Below are positions 41,204-50,005 of a DNA stretch of 64,000 nt, in pieces. Both the position numbers and the translations under genes were made by a program. The number at the start of each line of letters is the position of its first letter. The first letter of the stretch is position 1. The notes below the pieces were generated by a model that saw nothing but the letters and a program-made list of their open reading frames with translations, did not search any database and was not told the DNA's origin. Source of the DNA: Silvania confinis (GTDB taxonomy: Bacteria; Pseudomonadota; Gammaproteobacteria; Enterobacterales; Enterobacteriaceae); NCBI RefSeq assembly GCF_025564085.1, contig NZ_JAMGZJ010000070.1, positions 62,001-126,000 on the forward strand, in the 5' to 3' direction.

Positions 41204-43165
41204 TTAGGCTTTCACCTCATCAACCCAGATCCGCATCTCTCCTTCGCCGCGGTTGGCCCAGCTAAACCACGGAATAAAGGTCAGGGTTTGCGCCTGTCGC
41301 GCAGTCGGCGGGCGATCGTACTGCCACAGCGGCTGATGCCCGGCATCGGCGGCCTGTCGGCTGTAACCCTCGGCCTGAATCAGCATCTTGTGGGCAAAAA
41401 TGCCTTTGCCCTCAAAGACCGTAAAGTCGCTATCAGCGGGCAAAGTCAGATTATGCAGCCCGGCACCGTTATCAGCTTCTTCCAGACAATAGACCAGCGG
41501 CCCACGCTGAATCGCCACTTTACCTGCCTGCTGGCGCACCTGCGGATTGCCATATACCCGACGCACCGGCATCGGCAGGGTGAGTAACAGTGTATCGCCC
41601 TCCTGCCAGCGGCGGTTCAGGTACAGATAGCCCTGACGCACTTCGCCGGTCACCGTTTCGCCATTCAGCGTCAGGTGCGGGGCATCGCACCAGTCTGGCA
41701 GACGCAGCGCCAGCGTATGCTCGACGGCGACCGGGGAGGTGATGTCGATTTTGATCTGCTCCTGCCACGGATAATTGCCGCTGATCCGCAGCTGCAGCTC
41801 CTGCTCGCCCACCGGAAAGGCCATGCTGTTGCCGATATAGAGGTTGATAAACAGCACATCTTCGCGGGCGGTATAGATGTAGTGACCCAGCGAGGTCAGC
41901 ACGCGGGCGATATTCGGCGGGCAGCAGGCGCAGCCGAACCAGCGCTGGCGCACCGGCCTAACGTGATCGTAGATATGGTTAAATTTCAGCGTCTTTGGAT
42001 GCACTTCCAGTGGGTTAACGTAGAAGAAGTGTTTTCCGTCCAGCGCCATCCCGCCGAGCACGGTGTTGAACAGCGCGCGCTCCATCACGTCGGCGTAATG
42101 GCTGTTGGCTTCCATCTCCAGCATCCGGCGGGCAAACATCATCAGGCCGATGGAGGCGCAGCTTTCGGCATACACGGTGTCGTTCGGCAGATCGTAATCG
42201 CTGCTGAAGGCTTCGCCGCTGCTCTGGGAGCCGAGCCCACCGGTGATATACAGCTGGCGTTGGGCCATGTTGTCCCACAGGCGCAGGCAGTCCTGGCGTT
42301 TGCCTTCATCCTGGCTCAGGCGGGCGAGGTGCGCGACGCCGGTCATCAGGTAGACGAAACGCACCGCGTGGCCGATTGCCGTTTGTTGTTCCGCCAGCGG
42401 CTGATGCGCCTGGCTGTAGGCTTTATCCTGCACCATCCACGCCGGGCCGTAGGTGTTCCAGTGAGAGGTTTTGCCGCGCTTTTCATATTCGATGTCGTAG
42501 AAGTGCGGCTGGGTTCCGCGTTCTTCAACGAAATACTTCGCCAGCGCCAGATAGCGCGGCTGCTGGGTGACATCAAACAGGCGCATTAGCGCCAACTCGA
42601 TCTCCGGGTGGCCAGGATAACCGTGCAACTGCTGCTCGCCCGGCCCAAAGACGCTGTCGATATGGTCGGCCAGCTTGCAGACCACCTCCAGCAGAGGCCG
42701 TTTGCCGGTGCCCTGGAAGTACGCCACGCCCGCTTCAATCATGTGCCCGGCGCAGTAAAGCTCATGGCATTCTGCCAGGTTCGTCCAGCGCTCGCCGGGG
42801 GCTTTCACCGTGAAATACGTGTTGAGATAGCCATCGTCGCACTGGGCCGCGGCCACCAGCTCGATCACCTCGTCGGCGGTTTTTTCGAGTTCGGCATCGG
42901 GCTTCTGGCACAGGGACCAGGCGACCGCCTCCAGCCATTTCGCCACATCGCTGTCCTGAAAAACCATGCCGTAGAATTCACCGTGCTCTTGTCCCGCCGC
43001 AATGCGGAAGTTGGTGATCGCGTGGCTTGGCTCGGCCTCGGCGATGCGATCGTTCAGGGCATCCCACTGATAGGGGATCACCACATCGCGCACCAGCTGT
43101 TGATAGTGGCCCAAAAACGGGTCGCTGATTTTCAGTTTATGCAGGTCGGGTTCCATTATGGACAT
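41204..43165 (-). CDS. GH127 beta-L-arabinofuranosidase-like glycoside hydrolase
   Basis: This 653-aa protein belongs to glycoside hydrolase family 127 (DUF1680). It has the (alpha/alpha)6 barrel repeats (GYLNTYFTVKAPGERW, ELYCAGHMIEAGVAYFQ, GHPEIELALMRLF) and a C-terminal beta region. The active-site set of the Bifidobacterium enzyme HypBA1 (Glu322, Glu338, Cys340, Cys417, Cys418) finds matches at E318 (SSGEAF), E334 and C336 (YAESCAS), C414 and C415 (GCACCPPN), with almost the same spacing. No signal peptide, so it acts on imported oligosaccharides, probably releasing L-arabinose. The ATG at 43165 has GAGGAGAA upstream. It is 10 bases after the transporter gene. Confidence 0.88.
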   Translation of the reverse strand: MSIMEPDLHKLKISDPFLGHYQQLVRDVVIPYQWDALNDRIAEAEPSHAITNFRIAAGQEHGEFYGMVFQDSDVAKWLEAVAWSLCQKPDAELEKTADEVIELVAAAQCDDGYLNTYFTVKAPGERWTNLAECHELYCAGHMIEAGVAYFQGTGKRPLLEVVCKLADHIDSVFGPGEQQLHGYPGHPEIELALMRLFDVTQQPRYLALAKYFVEERGTQPHFYDIEYEKRGKTSHWNTYGPAWMVQDKAYSQAHQPLAEQQTAIGHAVRFVYLMTGVAHLARLSQDEGKRQDCLRLWDNMAQRQLYITGGLGSQSSGEAFSSDYDLPNDTVYAESCASIGLMMFARRMLEMEANSHYADVMERALFNTVLGGMALDGKHFFYVNPLEVHPKTLKFNHIYDHVRPVRQRWFGCACCPPNIARVLTSLGHYIYTAREDVLFINLYIGNSMAFPVGEQELQLRISGNYPWQEQIKIDITSPVAVEHTLALRLPDWCDAPHLTLNGETVTGEVRQGYLYLNRRWQEGDTLLLTLPMPVRRVYGNPQVRQQAGKVAIQRGPLVYCLEEADNGAGLHNLTLPADSDFTVFEGKGIFAHKMLIQAEGYSRQAADAGHQPLWQYDRPPTARQAQTLTFIPWFSWANRGEGEMRIWVDEVKA

Positions 43166-43175
43166 CGTATTCTCC

Positions 43176-44576
43176 TCAGGACTGAGCGTGACGCTGGCGC
43201 AGGTCGGTGGCAATGCGCGCCATCATCGGATTATTGAGTCTGCATTTGCGAATAGCGATCGCCAGCAGCAGATGGAAAAGGGCAGGAAGCAGGGTTTCCA
43301 TGGTGGTGATGCCCTGCAGCGAGGCGGCTGTCTGGTTGCCAGCGCCCGGCTGGTAGGCGACAAAAATGAACATCACGCTGATGATCCCGGCGCTGGAGGC
43401 CCACGCCAGCTTGATGAAAAACAGGTTAAAGGCGAAGTTCATCCCTGAGGAGCGCACGCCGGTTTTCCACTCGCCGTAATCATCGGCAAAGGCCATTAAC
43501 GAGAAGTGCAGCGGCAGGGTAAAGCCGAGGATCACCCCGTTGGCCAGAATCACCACCAGCCACAGCGTTTGATTCGCCGGGCCGCTGGGCAGAAACCACA
43601 TCCCCGCCGCCAGCACCGCCAGCACCAGGTTGGTGTAGTAGTAGAGTCGGACGGCATCGTGACGGCGCGACAGCAGGTTCACCACCACCGCCCCAAGAAT
43701 AGAGGCAAAGGTCACCATAGTGAAAAACAGCGAGGTGTAAGCGGTACTGCCTTCCAGCACGTAAGTGATGAAATACATATAGCCGCCGCCGCGAATGTTA
43801 AAGACGTTGATCAGCAGGAACGACATCACCAGCATCAGCAGCAGCTGGTCGTTTTTTCGCAGACCGCCGATGTGTTCTTTGAGGGTGAATTTGCCCATCA
43901 GCGCCAGCGGTACACGCTCACGCACCCAGAAGAAGCAGCACAGGAACATCACCACCGCGACGGCGCACAGCACCCCGACGCCCAGCTGATAGCCCTGCGC
44001 CACGTTACCTTGTCCGAGCGCCGACACCAGCCACGGCAGGCCGACGGAGACCAGGAAACCGGCCACGCCGCACAGCACAAAACGCCAGGACTGACATGAC
44101 AGTACTTCGCTGTGGCGGGTGGTCATGGTGTTGATCAGCGCGCAGTACGGCACGTTAATGGCGGTATAGCCCACTGAGAGCAGCAGATAAGTGCCGAAGG
44201 CCCAGGCAATTTTTACCCCCATCCCGGCGTCCGGCACGGTGAAAGTCAGGACACCAATGATCCCAATCGGTACGGCGACCCACAGCTGCCACGGGCGAAA
44301 ACGCCCCCAGCGGCTTTGGGTGCGATCGGCAATGATCCCCATCACCGGGTCGGAGATGGCATCGAACACGCGCAGAGCAATAAACAGCGTGCCGACCAGT
44401 GCCGGGGTCAAGCCAAAGATATCGGTATAGAAAAAGGTCAGGAAGTTCATGATCAGACAGGTAATCACCGTCCCGCCAGCATCGCCCAGGCCATAGCCTA
44501 TTTTTTCTCGCACCGACAGGCGGTCGTCGACAGCCTGTCGGGTGATGTCTGTTTGCGTAATCGGAGTGGAAGTCAT
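43176..44576 (-). CDS. GPH-family (MelB-type) sugar:cation symporter
   Basis: The 466-aa protein has 12 predicted membrane segments and GPH-family marks: [19 protein letters not shown] at the start, [30 protein letters not shown] (the conserved D-P-x-x-G and R-x-G-R-x-R-P loop, residues about 70-98) and [21 protein letters not shown]. Members import mainly glycosides such as melibiose, glucuronides or xylosides with Na+ or H+. Gene order implies an arabinose-containing oligosaccharide as substrate. First gene of the operon with the GH127 enzyme, divergent from an AraC regulator; ribosome site GAGGAG. Confidence 0.9.
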   Translation of the reverse strand: MTSTPITQTDITRQAVDDRLSVREKIGYGLGDAGGTVITCLIMNFLTFFYTDIFGLTPALVGTLFIALRVFDAISDPVMGIIADRTQSRWGRFRPWQLWVAVPIGIIGVLTFTVPDAGMGVKIAWAFGTYLLLSVGYTAINVPYCALINTMTTRHSEVLSCQSWRFVLCGVAGFLVSVGLPWLVSALGQGNVAQGYQLGVGVLCAVAVVMFLCCFFWVRERVPLALMGKFTLKEHIGGLRKNDQLLLMLVMSFLLINVFNIRGGGYMYFITYVLEGSTAYTSLFFTMVTFASILGAVVVNLLSRRHDAVRLYYYTNLVLAVLAAGMWFLPSGPANQTLWLVVILANGVILGFTLPLHFSLMAFADDYGEWKTGVRSSGMNFAFNLFFIKLAWASSAGIISVMFIFVAYQPGAGNQTAASLQGITTMETLLPALFHLLLAIAIRKCRLNNPMMARIATDLRQRHAQS

Positions 44577-44795
44577 GAGGTAACTCCTCGGTTATTGAAT
44601 TTTTTATGTAGTTTTGTTGGGTACCTGATTCATTCTGCACCGATTTTCACTCTCAACAAGGGAAGGGAAAAGTATAAAAAGGTGAGGATTCCGACCTTGT
44701 GCGCAAAATGTGATTTTGATCGAGAAGAATGCCAATTACCTGTTAATAATCAGTAATAAGGCGAATTTAACGCGGCTTAAATAGCGAGAAAATGA
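44577..44795. promoter_or_regulatory. Divergent promoter region of the GPH/GH127 operon and AraC gene
   Basis: The 219 bases contain a CRP-like sequence TGTGA-TTTTGA-TCGAG at 44709-44724 (eight of ten half-site positions), which would put the operon under catabolite control. A direct AraC-family operator should also be here, but the target motif is unknown. The rest is AT-rich and carries no gene. Confidence 0.5.
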
Positions 44796-45620
44796 ATGGC
44801 TACGCTCGAATTATCCATAACACTTCCGATTCAGGTACAGAATGGCGGGTATTTCATCTCCCGGGGCGTGGGCCGACATCCGGCGCGCAAGCTGGACTCC
44901 TGGGAGGTCATCCTGGTCGAAAAGGGGACATTAACGATTCAGGAGGATGCGACGGTTTTCGAGGTGCATCCCGGCGAGAGTTTGCTGCTCTGGCCCGACC
45001 GTCGGCACCGGGGGATCGAGGATTTTCCCGCCGACTTGCGCTTTTACTGGCTGCACTTCGAGGTACAGGAGCAGGCGATGACAGCGCCTTTCAGTACGCT
45101 GCTGGCCGTGCCCCAGCATGGAAAAAACCCTGAGCCGCAGGCGATGATTGCGCTGTTCCGCCAGTTCCTGACTGAACAGGAAAAGCTGCAGCGCAGCCCG
45201 GCGCTGGAACTTATTCTGCTGCTGATCCTGCAGCAAATCTCCCTTACCGCCGGACAGGCGCTGCCGCCGGATGATGCAGGGGTGAGTCTCGCCTGGAAAG
45301 CCCGGCAGCGTATCAGCACTCACTTTCATCTGCCGCTTTCTTCTTCTTTGCTGGCAAAAGAGCTGCACTGCAATGCGGACTACCTCGGACGCGTGTTTCG
45401 TCGGGTGTTTCATTTAACCCTGACCGAGGCGATTCACCGCCAGCGCGTCAGGGCCGCCGAAAAGCTGCTGCTCAACGATGCCGCCTCGCTAAAAGAGGTG
45501 GCAATTCGCTGCGGTTTTAACGACGCGGGCTATTTCCGTCAGATTTTTCGCAAGCATACGGGGTTAACGCCTGGGGTCTGGAAACGGCGCTACTGCAAGG
45601 AGCACATCAACTCCGCCTGA
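44796..45620 (+). CDS. AraC-family transcriptional regulator of the GH127 operon
   Basis: The 274-aa protein has an N-terminal cupin-type sugar-binding domain (ISRGVGRHPARKLDSWEVILVEKG, then VHPGESLLLWPDRRHRG) and a C-terminal double helix-turn-helix (about 170-270; LAKELHCNADYLGRVFRRVFHLTLTEAI and LKEVAIRCGFNDAGYFRQIFRKHTGLTPG). It is divergent from the transporter gene, so it most likely activates that operon in response to its sugar. Not matched to a named E. coli regulator. Confidence 0.85.
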   Translation: MATLELSITLPIQVQNGGYFISRGVGRHPARKLDSWEVILVEKGTLTIQEDATVFEVHPGESLLLWPDRRHRGIEDFPADLRFYWLHFEVQEQAMTAPFSTLLAVPQHGKNPEPQAMIALFRQFLTEQEKLQRSPALELILLLILQQISLTAGQALPPDDAGVSLAWKARQRISTHFHLPLSSSLLAKELHCNADYLGRVFRRVFHLTLTEAIHRQRVRAAEKLLLNDAASLKEVAIRCGFNDAGYFRQIFRKHTGLTPGVWKRRYCKEHINSA

Positions 45621-45744
45621 CGCCTGGGCAGACGGCCAGTTTTCCCGGCAGGGCGCACAAATCGGGCCTTTTCCCTTGTCGGATCAAAGCGCTGTACCTG
45701 AACACTCTGGCAACCTGAATTTTTCAGCAAGGAAGGAGCAGGCG

Positions 45745-46215
45745 ATGAACCCGTTTATTGTGGCAGACCCGGCAAAATGTATTGGCTGTCGCACCTGCGA
45801 AGTGGCCTGCGTGGTCGCGCATCAGGATGATGAAAACTGTGCGGCGGTGACGGCCAGAACGTTTACGTCCCGCATTCGGGTGATGAAAGGCGGAACGTTT
45901 ACCACGGCAGTCACCTGCCATCAGTGTGAAGATGCCCCGTGCGCTAACGTCTGTCCGACGCAGGCGATCCAGCGTCAGGCGGGTGTCTGGCGGGTGGATC
46001 AGTCGCGCTGTATCGGCTGTAAAAGCTGCATGATCGCCTGTCCGTTTGGTGCAATGCAGGTGACAGGCGAAGGTGAAGAGGTGCAGGCGCTGAAATGCGA
46101 CCGCTGTTGGCACCGCGAAGCTGGGCCTGCCTGTGTGGCGGCCTGCCCAACTTACGCGCTAAGCTGCGTTGACCCCGCCCGCATCCGCGCAGACCGGCTG
46201 CGCTTTCGGGCGTAA
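45745..46215 (+). CDS. ysaA: 4Fe-4S ferredoxin-type electron carrier YsaA
   Basis: The 156-aa protein has four CxxCxxCxxxC-type clusters: CIGCRTCEVAC, CHQCEDAPCANVC, CIGCKSCMIAC and CDRC...CVAAC. This matches the HydN/HycB/DmsB-like iron-sulfur subunits, closest to E. coli YsaA. No oxidoreductase subunit is adjacent, so its partner is unknown. The ATG at 45745 has GGAAGGAG. It converges on avtA with 4 bases between stops, as in E. coli. Confidence 0.92.
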   Translation: MNPFIVADPAKCIGCRTCEVACVVAHQDDENCAAVTARTFTSRIRVMKGGTFTTAVTCHQCEDAPCANVCPTQAIQRQAGVWRVDQSRCIGCKSCMIACPFGAMQVTGEGEEVQALKCDRCWHREAGPACVAACPTYALSCVDPARIRADRLRFRA

Positions 46216-46219
46216 CGCG

Positions 46220-47476
46220 CTACTGAGCGTTTTCCTGCCAGGCGCGTTCCACCTCTTCGGCAAGGATTTTGACGCCGGCTTCGATTTTGTCCGGGTCCGG
46301 GACGTAGTTCATGCGCATGCACTGGTGGGTGTGCGGCCACGGTTTATCCAGCCCCGGGAAGAAGTAATCCCCCGGCACCATTAGCACGCCGCGTTTTTTC
46401 AGACGCTGGTACAGCAGCTCGGTGGTGATCGGCAGGTCTTTAAACCACAGCCAGAGGAAAATCGCCCCTTCCGGTTTGTGGATTAAACAGCGATCTTCCG
46501 GTAAATAGCGGCGAATTGTCGCAATCGTCTCGTGAACACGCTGGTAGTAGAACGGCTTGATCACCTCATTCGACAGGCGCAGCAGATCGTTGCGCTTAAT
46601 CATCTCGCACATCATGGCCGGGCCAATGCCGCCAGGCGACAGGCTGATAATGCCGTTCATGTTGGTAATGGCGGTGATGATTTTTTCATTGGCAATGATG
46701 ATCCCGCAGCGGCTGCCCGGCAGCCCAAGCTTGGACAGGCTCATGCACAGCACGATGTTCGGGTTCCACAGCGGTCGCGCTTCGCTAAAGATAATGCCCG
46801 GGAACGGCACGCCATAGGCGTTATCAATCACCAGCGGAATGCCGTGCTGATTGGCCAGCGCGTCCAGCTTCATCAGCTCTTCGTCAGTAATAACGTTGCC
46901 GGTGGGGTTGGTGGGCCGCGAGACGCAAATCATGCCGGTCTCTTCGCCAATATGCAGGTGTTCAAAATCAACGTGATATTTGAACTGTCCCTCTGGCAAC
47001 AGCTCGATATTCGGGCGCGCCGAGACGAAAAGATCTTCCTCGAGGCCGGAGTCGGCGTAGCCGATGTACTCTGGCGTGAGCGGGAACAGCACCTTTTTGC
47101 TGGTGCCGTCGGCGCATCGCCCGGCGAAGAGGTTAAATAAGTAGAAAAACGCGCTCTGACTGCCGTTAGTCAGTGCAATATTCTGTGGTTCAATCTCCCA
47201 GCCCAGGTTTTCACGCAGCATATCTGCCAGGGCCGTGAGTAGCTCGGTTTTACCCTGCGGACCGTCGTAATTGCACAGGGCCTCCGCGGCTTTGCCGTTT
47301 TCCAGCATGTCCGCGAGGAGCGCCTGGAAATAATCGTTCATCTCAGGAATTTGTGCCGGGTTACCGCCACCGAGCATGATAGCGCCTGGTGTGCGTAGCC
47401 CGTCGTTGAGATCCTCCATCAGGCGGGTAATGCCTGAATGGCGGGTGAATTTGTCGCCGAAAAGTGAAAAGGTCAT
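46220..47476 (-). CDS. avtA: Valine-pyruvate aminotransferase AvtA
   Basis: AvtA is transaminase C, exchanging the amino group between valine and pyruvate to form alanine and 2-ketoisovalerate. The 418-aa PLP enzyme follows E. coli AvtA (417 aa): SLFGDKFTRHSGITRLMEDL at the start, SRPTNPTGNVITDEEL and the PLP lysine in CMSLSKLGLPGSRCGII. In E. coli it is repressed by alanine or leucine. It is monocistronic, in the same direction as malS upstream. Confidence 0.97.
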   Translation of the reverse strand: MTFSLFGDKFTRHSGITRLMEDLNDGLRTPGAIMLGGGNPAQIPEMNDYFQALLADMLENGKAAEALCNYDGPQGKTELLTALADMLRENLGWEIEPQNIALTNGSQSAFFYLFNLFAGRCADGTSKKVLFPLTPEYIGYADSGLEEDLFVSARPNIELLPEGQFKYHVDFEHLHIGEETGMICVSRPTNPTGNVITDEELMKLDALANQHGIPLVIDNAYGVPFPGIIFSEARPLWNPNIVLCMSLSKLGLPGSRCGIIIANEKIITAITNMNGIISLSPGGIGPAMMCEMIKRNDLLRLSNEVIKPFYYQRVHETIATIRRYLPEDRCLIHKPEGAIFLWLWFKDLPITTELLYQRLKKRGVLMVPGDYFFPGLDKPWPHTHQCMRMNYVPDPDKIEAGVKILAEEVERAWQENAQ

Positions 47477-47617
47477 AGCAGGTGATCTGTCGGGCTTGTT
47501 CTAAGTGTGGCTCACCTTAACGCTACAACTGCGCAGGTGCAAATCGGAGCGGAAGCCCGGGGGTGTGGTTTTATGTTGCAAAATGTCAATTATCCAGCGG
47601 ATTACGCTGTTATTGCG

Positions 47618-47642
47618 GGTCCTCTCCCGGTGAGAGAGGACC
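47618..47642. repeat. Hairpin 3' of malS
   Basis: GGTCCTCTC pairs perfectly with GAGAGGACC around CCGGTGA. It is 20 bases after the malS stop, upstream of avtA, without a T-run in the malS direction. It resembles the CTCTCCC/GGGAGAG hairpins at 28609 in style. Confidence 0.6.
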
Positions 47643-47661
47643 GTTGTGTGTCAGACGGGCA

Positions 47662-49692
47662 CTACGGATTCCCCGCCCATACCACCATCACCTTATCGCC
47701 GTTGTGCTCGCGAACAAAACCGTAGCCCTGAGCCATCGTCAGCGTGGTCTGCTTCCCTTCACCCACCGCCGGATGGCGGGCGCGGAACTGCCCGAGCCGC
47801 TGCCAGTGGGCGACAGTCTGCGCCTGAGCACCGCTCACATCCTGCCAGTTCATCTCTGAACGCGTCCCCTGCAGCGGGTCTGAGCCGGTTGGACCAAACG
47901 GCCGCGCGGATTCATCACCATAGAAGATCTGTACTGAACCCGGTGCCAGCAGCAGTAGCTCCGCCGCCCGCTGGTCGCCTTCGCGGAACAGGCGCGTGTC
48001 GTGAGAAGAGAGGTAGCTCAGGACGTTAAAGTCCTGCAGCTTCTCCGCCATCTGCTGCCAGGTCAGATCGATGTTCGCCAGACAATCTACCGCTTTGGCC
48101 GCCTGCTCCTGATAGTCAAAGTTGATCATCGCATCGAAGCCGTGGCGGTAGTAGTCGCTCTGCATCACCCCGTGGCCCCAGGCTTCGCCGGTCATCCAGA
48201 ACGGCGCATCGTCGAGCTTTTTATCCGGGTTCGCCTGCTTCCAGGCGTTGAGCGCCTCAGTGGCCTGGGTTTTCAGCTGCTGCCAACCCGCCATTTCGAC
48301 ATGCTTGGCGGTATCCACGCGAAAACCATCGATCCCATATTCACGTACCCACTGACTCAGCCAGTGGGTGAGATAGTCCCGCGGCGTGTAACCGTCGATC
48401 GCCTGCGCGCGAGTGTCCGGCTTGTGACGATAAAAGTTGGGCAGACCGGACGGGGTTGTGGATTCGGTTTTCAGATCCGGCAGGAACGCCAGCGACATGG
48501 TCAGGTCGTCAAAGCCGGGATTGTCGTAATCGCCAATATCGGTGCGGATCCACTGCTTGCCCCACCATTTTTCCCACGCGGCTTTATCGCTGAAGTTAAT
48601 GTAGTCGTTAAAGCTGTGCCAGCTTTGTCCGGCGGCGGGCTTCCAGTCGGTCCAGCGTTCCCCGAGCGTCTTTTTCAGCTCATCCCCTTTGAGATACAGT
48701 GCACCAAACTGGTATTCCTGCATATCTGCCAGCGTGGCGTAGCCTGTATGGTTCATCACCACGTCAAACAGGATGCGAATGCCCCGGCGATGTGCTTCGT
48801 CGACCAGCTGACGCAGATCGTCCTCTGTGCCCATGTTGGCATCGAGTCGGGTCCAGTCCTGGGTGTAATAGCCGTGATAGGCGTAATGCGGGAAGTCGCC
48901 TTTTGTGCCGCCACCGACCCAGCCGTGGATCTGTTCCAGCGGGGAGCTGATCCACAGGGCATTAACGCCAAGCTGCTGCAGATAATCCAGTTTGCCGGTG
49001 AGCCCTTTCAGGTCGCCGCCGTGGAAGGTGCCAATCTCCTGCATCCCGTCTTTATGCCGCCCGTAGCTGTTGTCGTTGGCCGGATCGCCATTCACGTAGC
49101 GGTCGGTCAGCACAAAATAGACGGTGGCGTTTTGCCAGCTGAAGGGCGCGGCTTTATCGGTTTCTGCTCGTTCCAGTAACAGCAGACCATTGCTGCCCTC
49201 GGCGGGTTGCAGGGTGATTTTACCCTGCTGCACGGTGGCGGTCTGTTTGCTGTAAAAATCACGCACCACGCTTCCTTCCGGGAAGGTCTCGCCGACCTCA
49301 ATGGTGAGCGGTTTTCCGTCCCACTTCGGGCACTGGCGGACCACATTAGTCACTGCCTGTTCGGCCGCAGTTTTGAGAGTCAACATCAGGGTTGGCGTGC
49401 CGGAGCGGGTATCGATCCGGGCCTGGTACTCCCCGTCGCGGAACACGCGCCAGGACGCCGGATCCCCTTCGCACGGCTTGAGTGACAGCATCTCGTTGAG
49501 TTTTATGCCGCCTGAGGGCTGCCAGCACGTCTTGTCAAGACTGAGGGTAAGCGGATGGGTACCCTTCGCGAGCGTTGCCTGTGCCGTGAACATCCCGGAA
49601 CCTTCGGCAGTGAATGACGGAAAACCCGGGGCTGACCAGTCGGCACTGGCAATAGTGGGCAAGAGGAGAAGAGCGAGAGTGGAGCGTTTCAT
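47662..49692 (-). CDS. malS: Periplasmic alpha-amylase MalS
   Basis: MalS hydrolyses long maltodextrins in the periplasm to sizes taken up by the maltose ABC transporter. The 676-aa protein has a signal peptide (MKRSTLALLLLPTIASA), an N-terminal carbohydrate-binding part to about residue 185, then a GH13 catalytic barrel: VVMNHTGY, GFRVDTAKH (nucleophile Asp), MTGEAWGHGVM (acid/base Glu) and SYLSSHDTRLF (third Asp). It has the E. coli length. Two MalT-box-like sites stand just upstream. Confidence 0.97.
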   Translation of the reverse strand: MKRSTLALLLLPTIASADWSAPGFPSFTAEGSGMFTAQATLAKGTHPLTLSLDKTCWQPSGGIKLNEMLSLKPCEGDPASWRVFRDGEYQARIDTRSGTPTLMLTLKTAAEQAVTNVVRQCPKWDGKPLTIEVGETFPEGSVVRDFYSKQTATVQQGKITLQPAEGSNGLLLLERAETDKAAPFSWQNATVYFVLTDRYVNGDPANDNSYGRHKDGMQEIGTFHGGDLKGLTGKLDYLQQLGVNALWISSPLEQIHGWVGGGTKGDFPHYAYHGYYTQDWTRLDANMGTEDDLRQLVDEAHRRGIRILFDVVMNHTGYATLADMQEYQFGALYLKGDELKKTLGERWTDWKPAAGQSWHSFNDYINFSDKAAWEKWWGKQWIRTDIGDYDNPGFDDLTMSLAFLPDLKTESTTPSGLPNFYRHKPDTRAQAIDGYTPRDYLTHWLSQWVREYGIDGFRVDTAKHVEMAGWQQLKTQATEALNAWKQANPDKKLDDAPFWMTGEAWGHGVMQSDYYRHGFDAMINFDYQEQAAKAVDCLANIDLTWQQMAEKLQDFNVLSYLSSHDTRLFREGDQRAAELLLLAPGSVQIFYGDESARPFGPTGSDPLQGTRSEMNWQDVSGAQAQTVAHWQRLGQFRARHPAVGEGKQTTLTMAQGYGFVREHNGDKVMVVWAGNP

Positions 49693-49746
49693 TCCATTTT
49701 CCTGTCACGGCATTTTGTTCAGTTTGCCATCACCTTTACACTGCTG

Positions 49747-49756
49747 ACTCCTCCCC
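49747..49756 (-). promoter_or_regulatory. MalT box of malS, proximal
   Basis: Read on the minus strand, GGGGAGGAGT matches nine of ten positions of the MalT consensus GGGGAKGAGG. It lies 54 bases upstream of the malS start codon, in the orientation of the gene. Confidence 0.78.
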
Positions 49757-49770
49757 AGGCGATAACGCGC

Positions 49771-49780
49771 AGGGATGAGC
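49771..49780 (+). promoter_or_regulatory. MalT box of malS, distal, inverted
   Basis: AGGGATGAGC on the plus strand matches eight of ten positions of GGGGAKGAGG and is inverted to the proximal box, 14 bases away. Together they make a MalT activator array. Confidence 0.62.
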
Positions 49781-50005
49781 ACTGAGGGTGAGTGATCGCG
49801 CGCTAAGTATGCTATTTAACTGCGATATTGCGCACATTTTAGTGAAAATGATGCGTAAGTGAACAAAGACCAGGTGACACGCTTTCGGATTTAGACTATT
49901 TCTTTGGGTGCTCTTCTCGACTATTTTTGCTAGGATCTGAGATTAACGTCTCATTTTGAGAAAAAAATAAGGTGTTGGAATGCATCAATCCGACCAGGAG
50001 ATCTA

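Larger units (their letters stand above)
49693..50005. promoter_or_regulatory. Divergent malS/bax region
   Basis: The 313 bases hold the malS promoter with MalT boxes (49747-49780) and, on the other side, the bax promoter with AGGAGA ribosome site 5 bases before its ATG. The middle (49800-49960) is AT-rich and carries no gene; I see no other clear site. Confidence 0.6.

Noticed and set aside
41675-42589. 304-aa frame opposite the GH127 gene
   Set aside because: The coding strand carries a full catalytic set; the opposite frame shows no family features.
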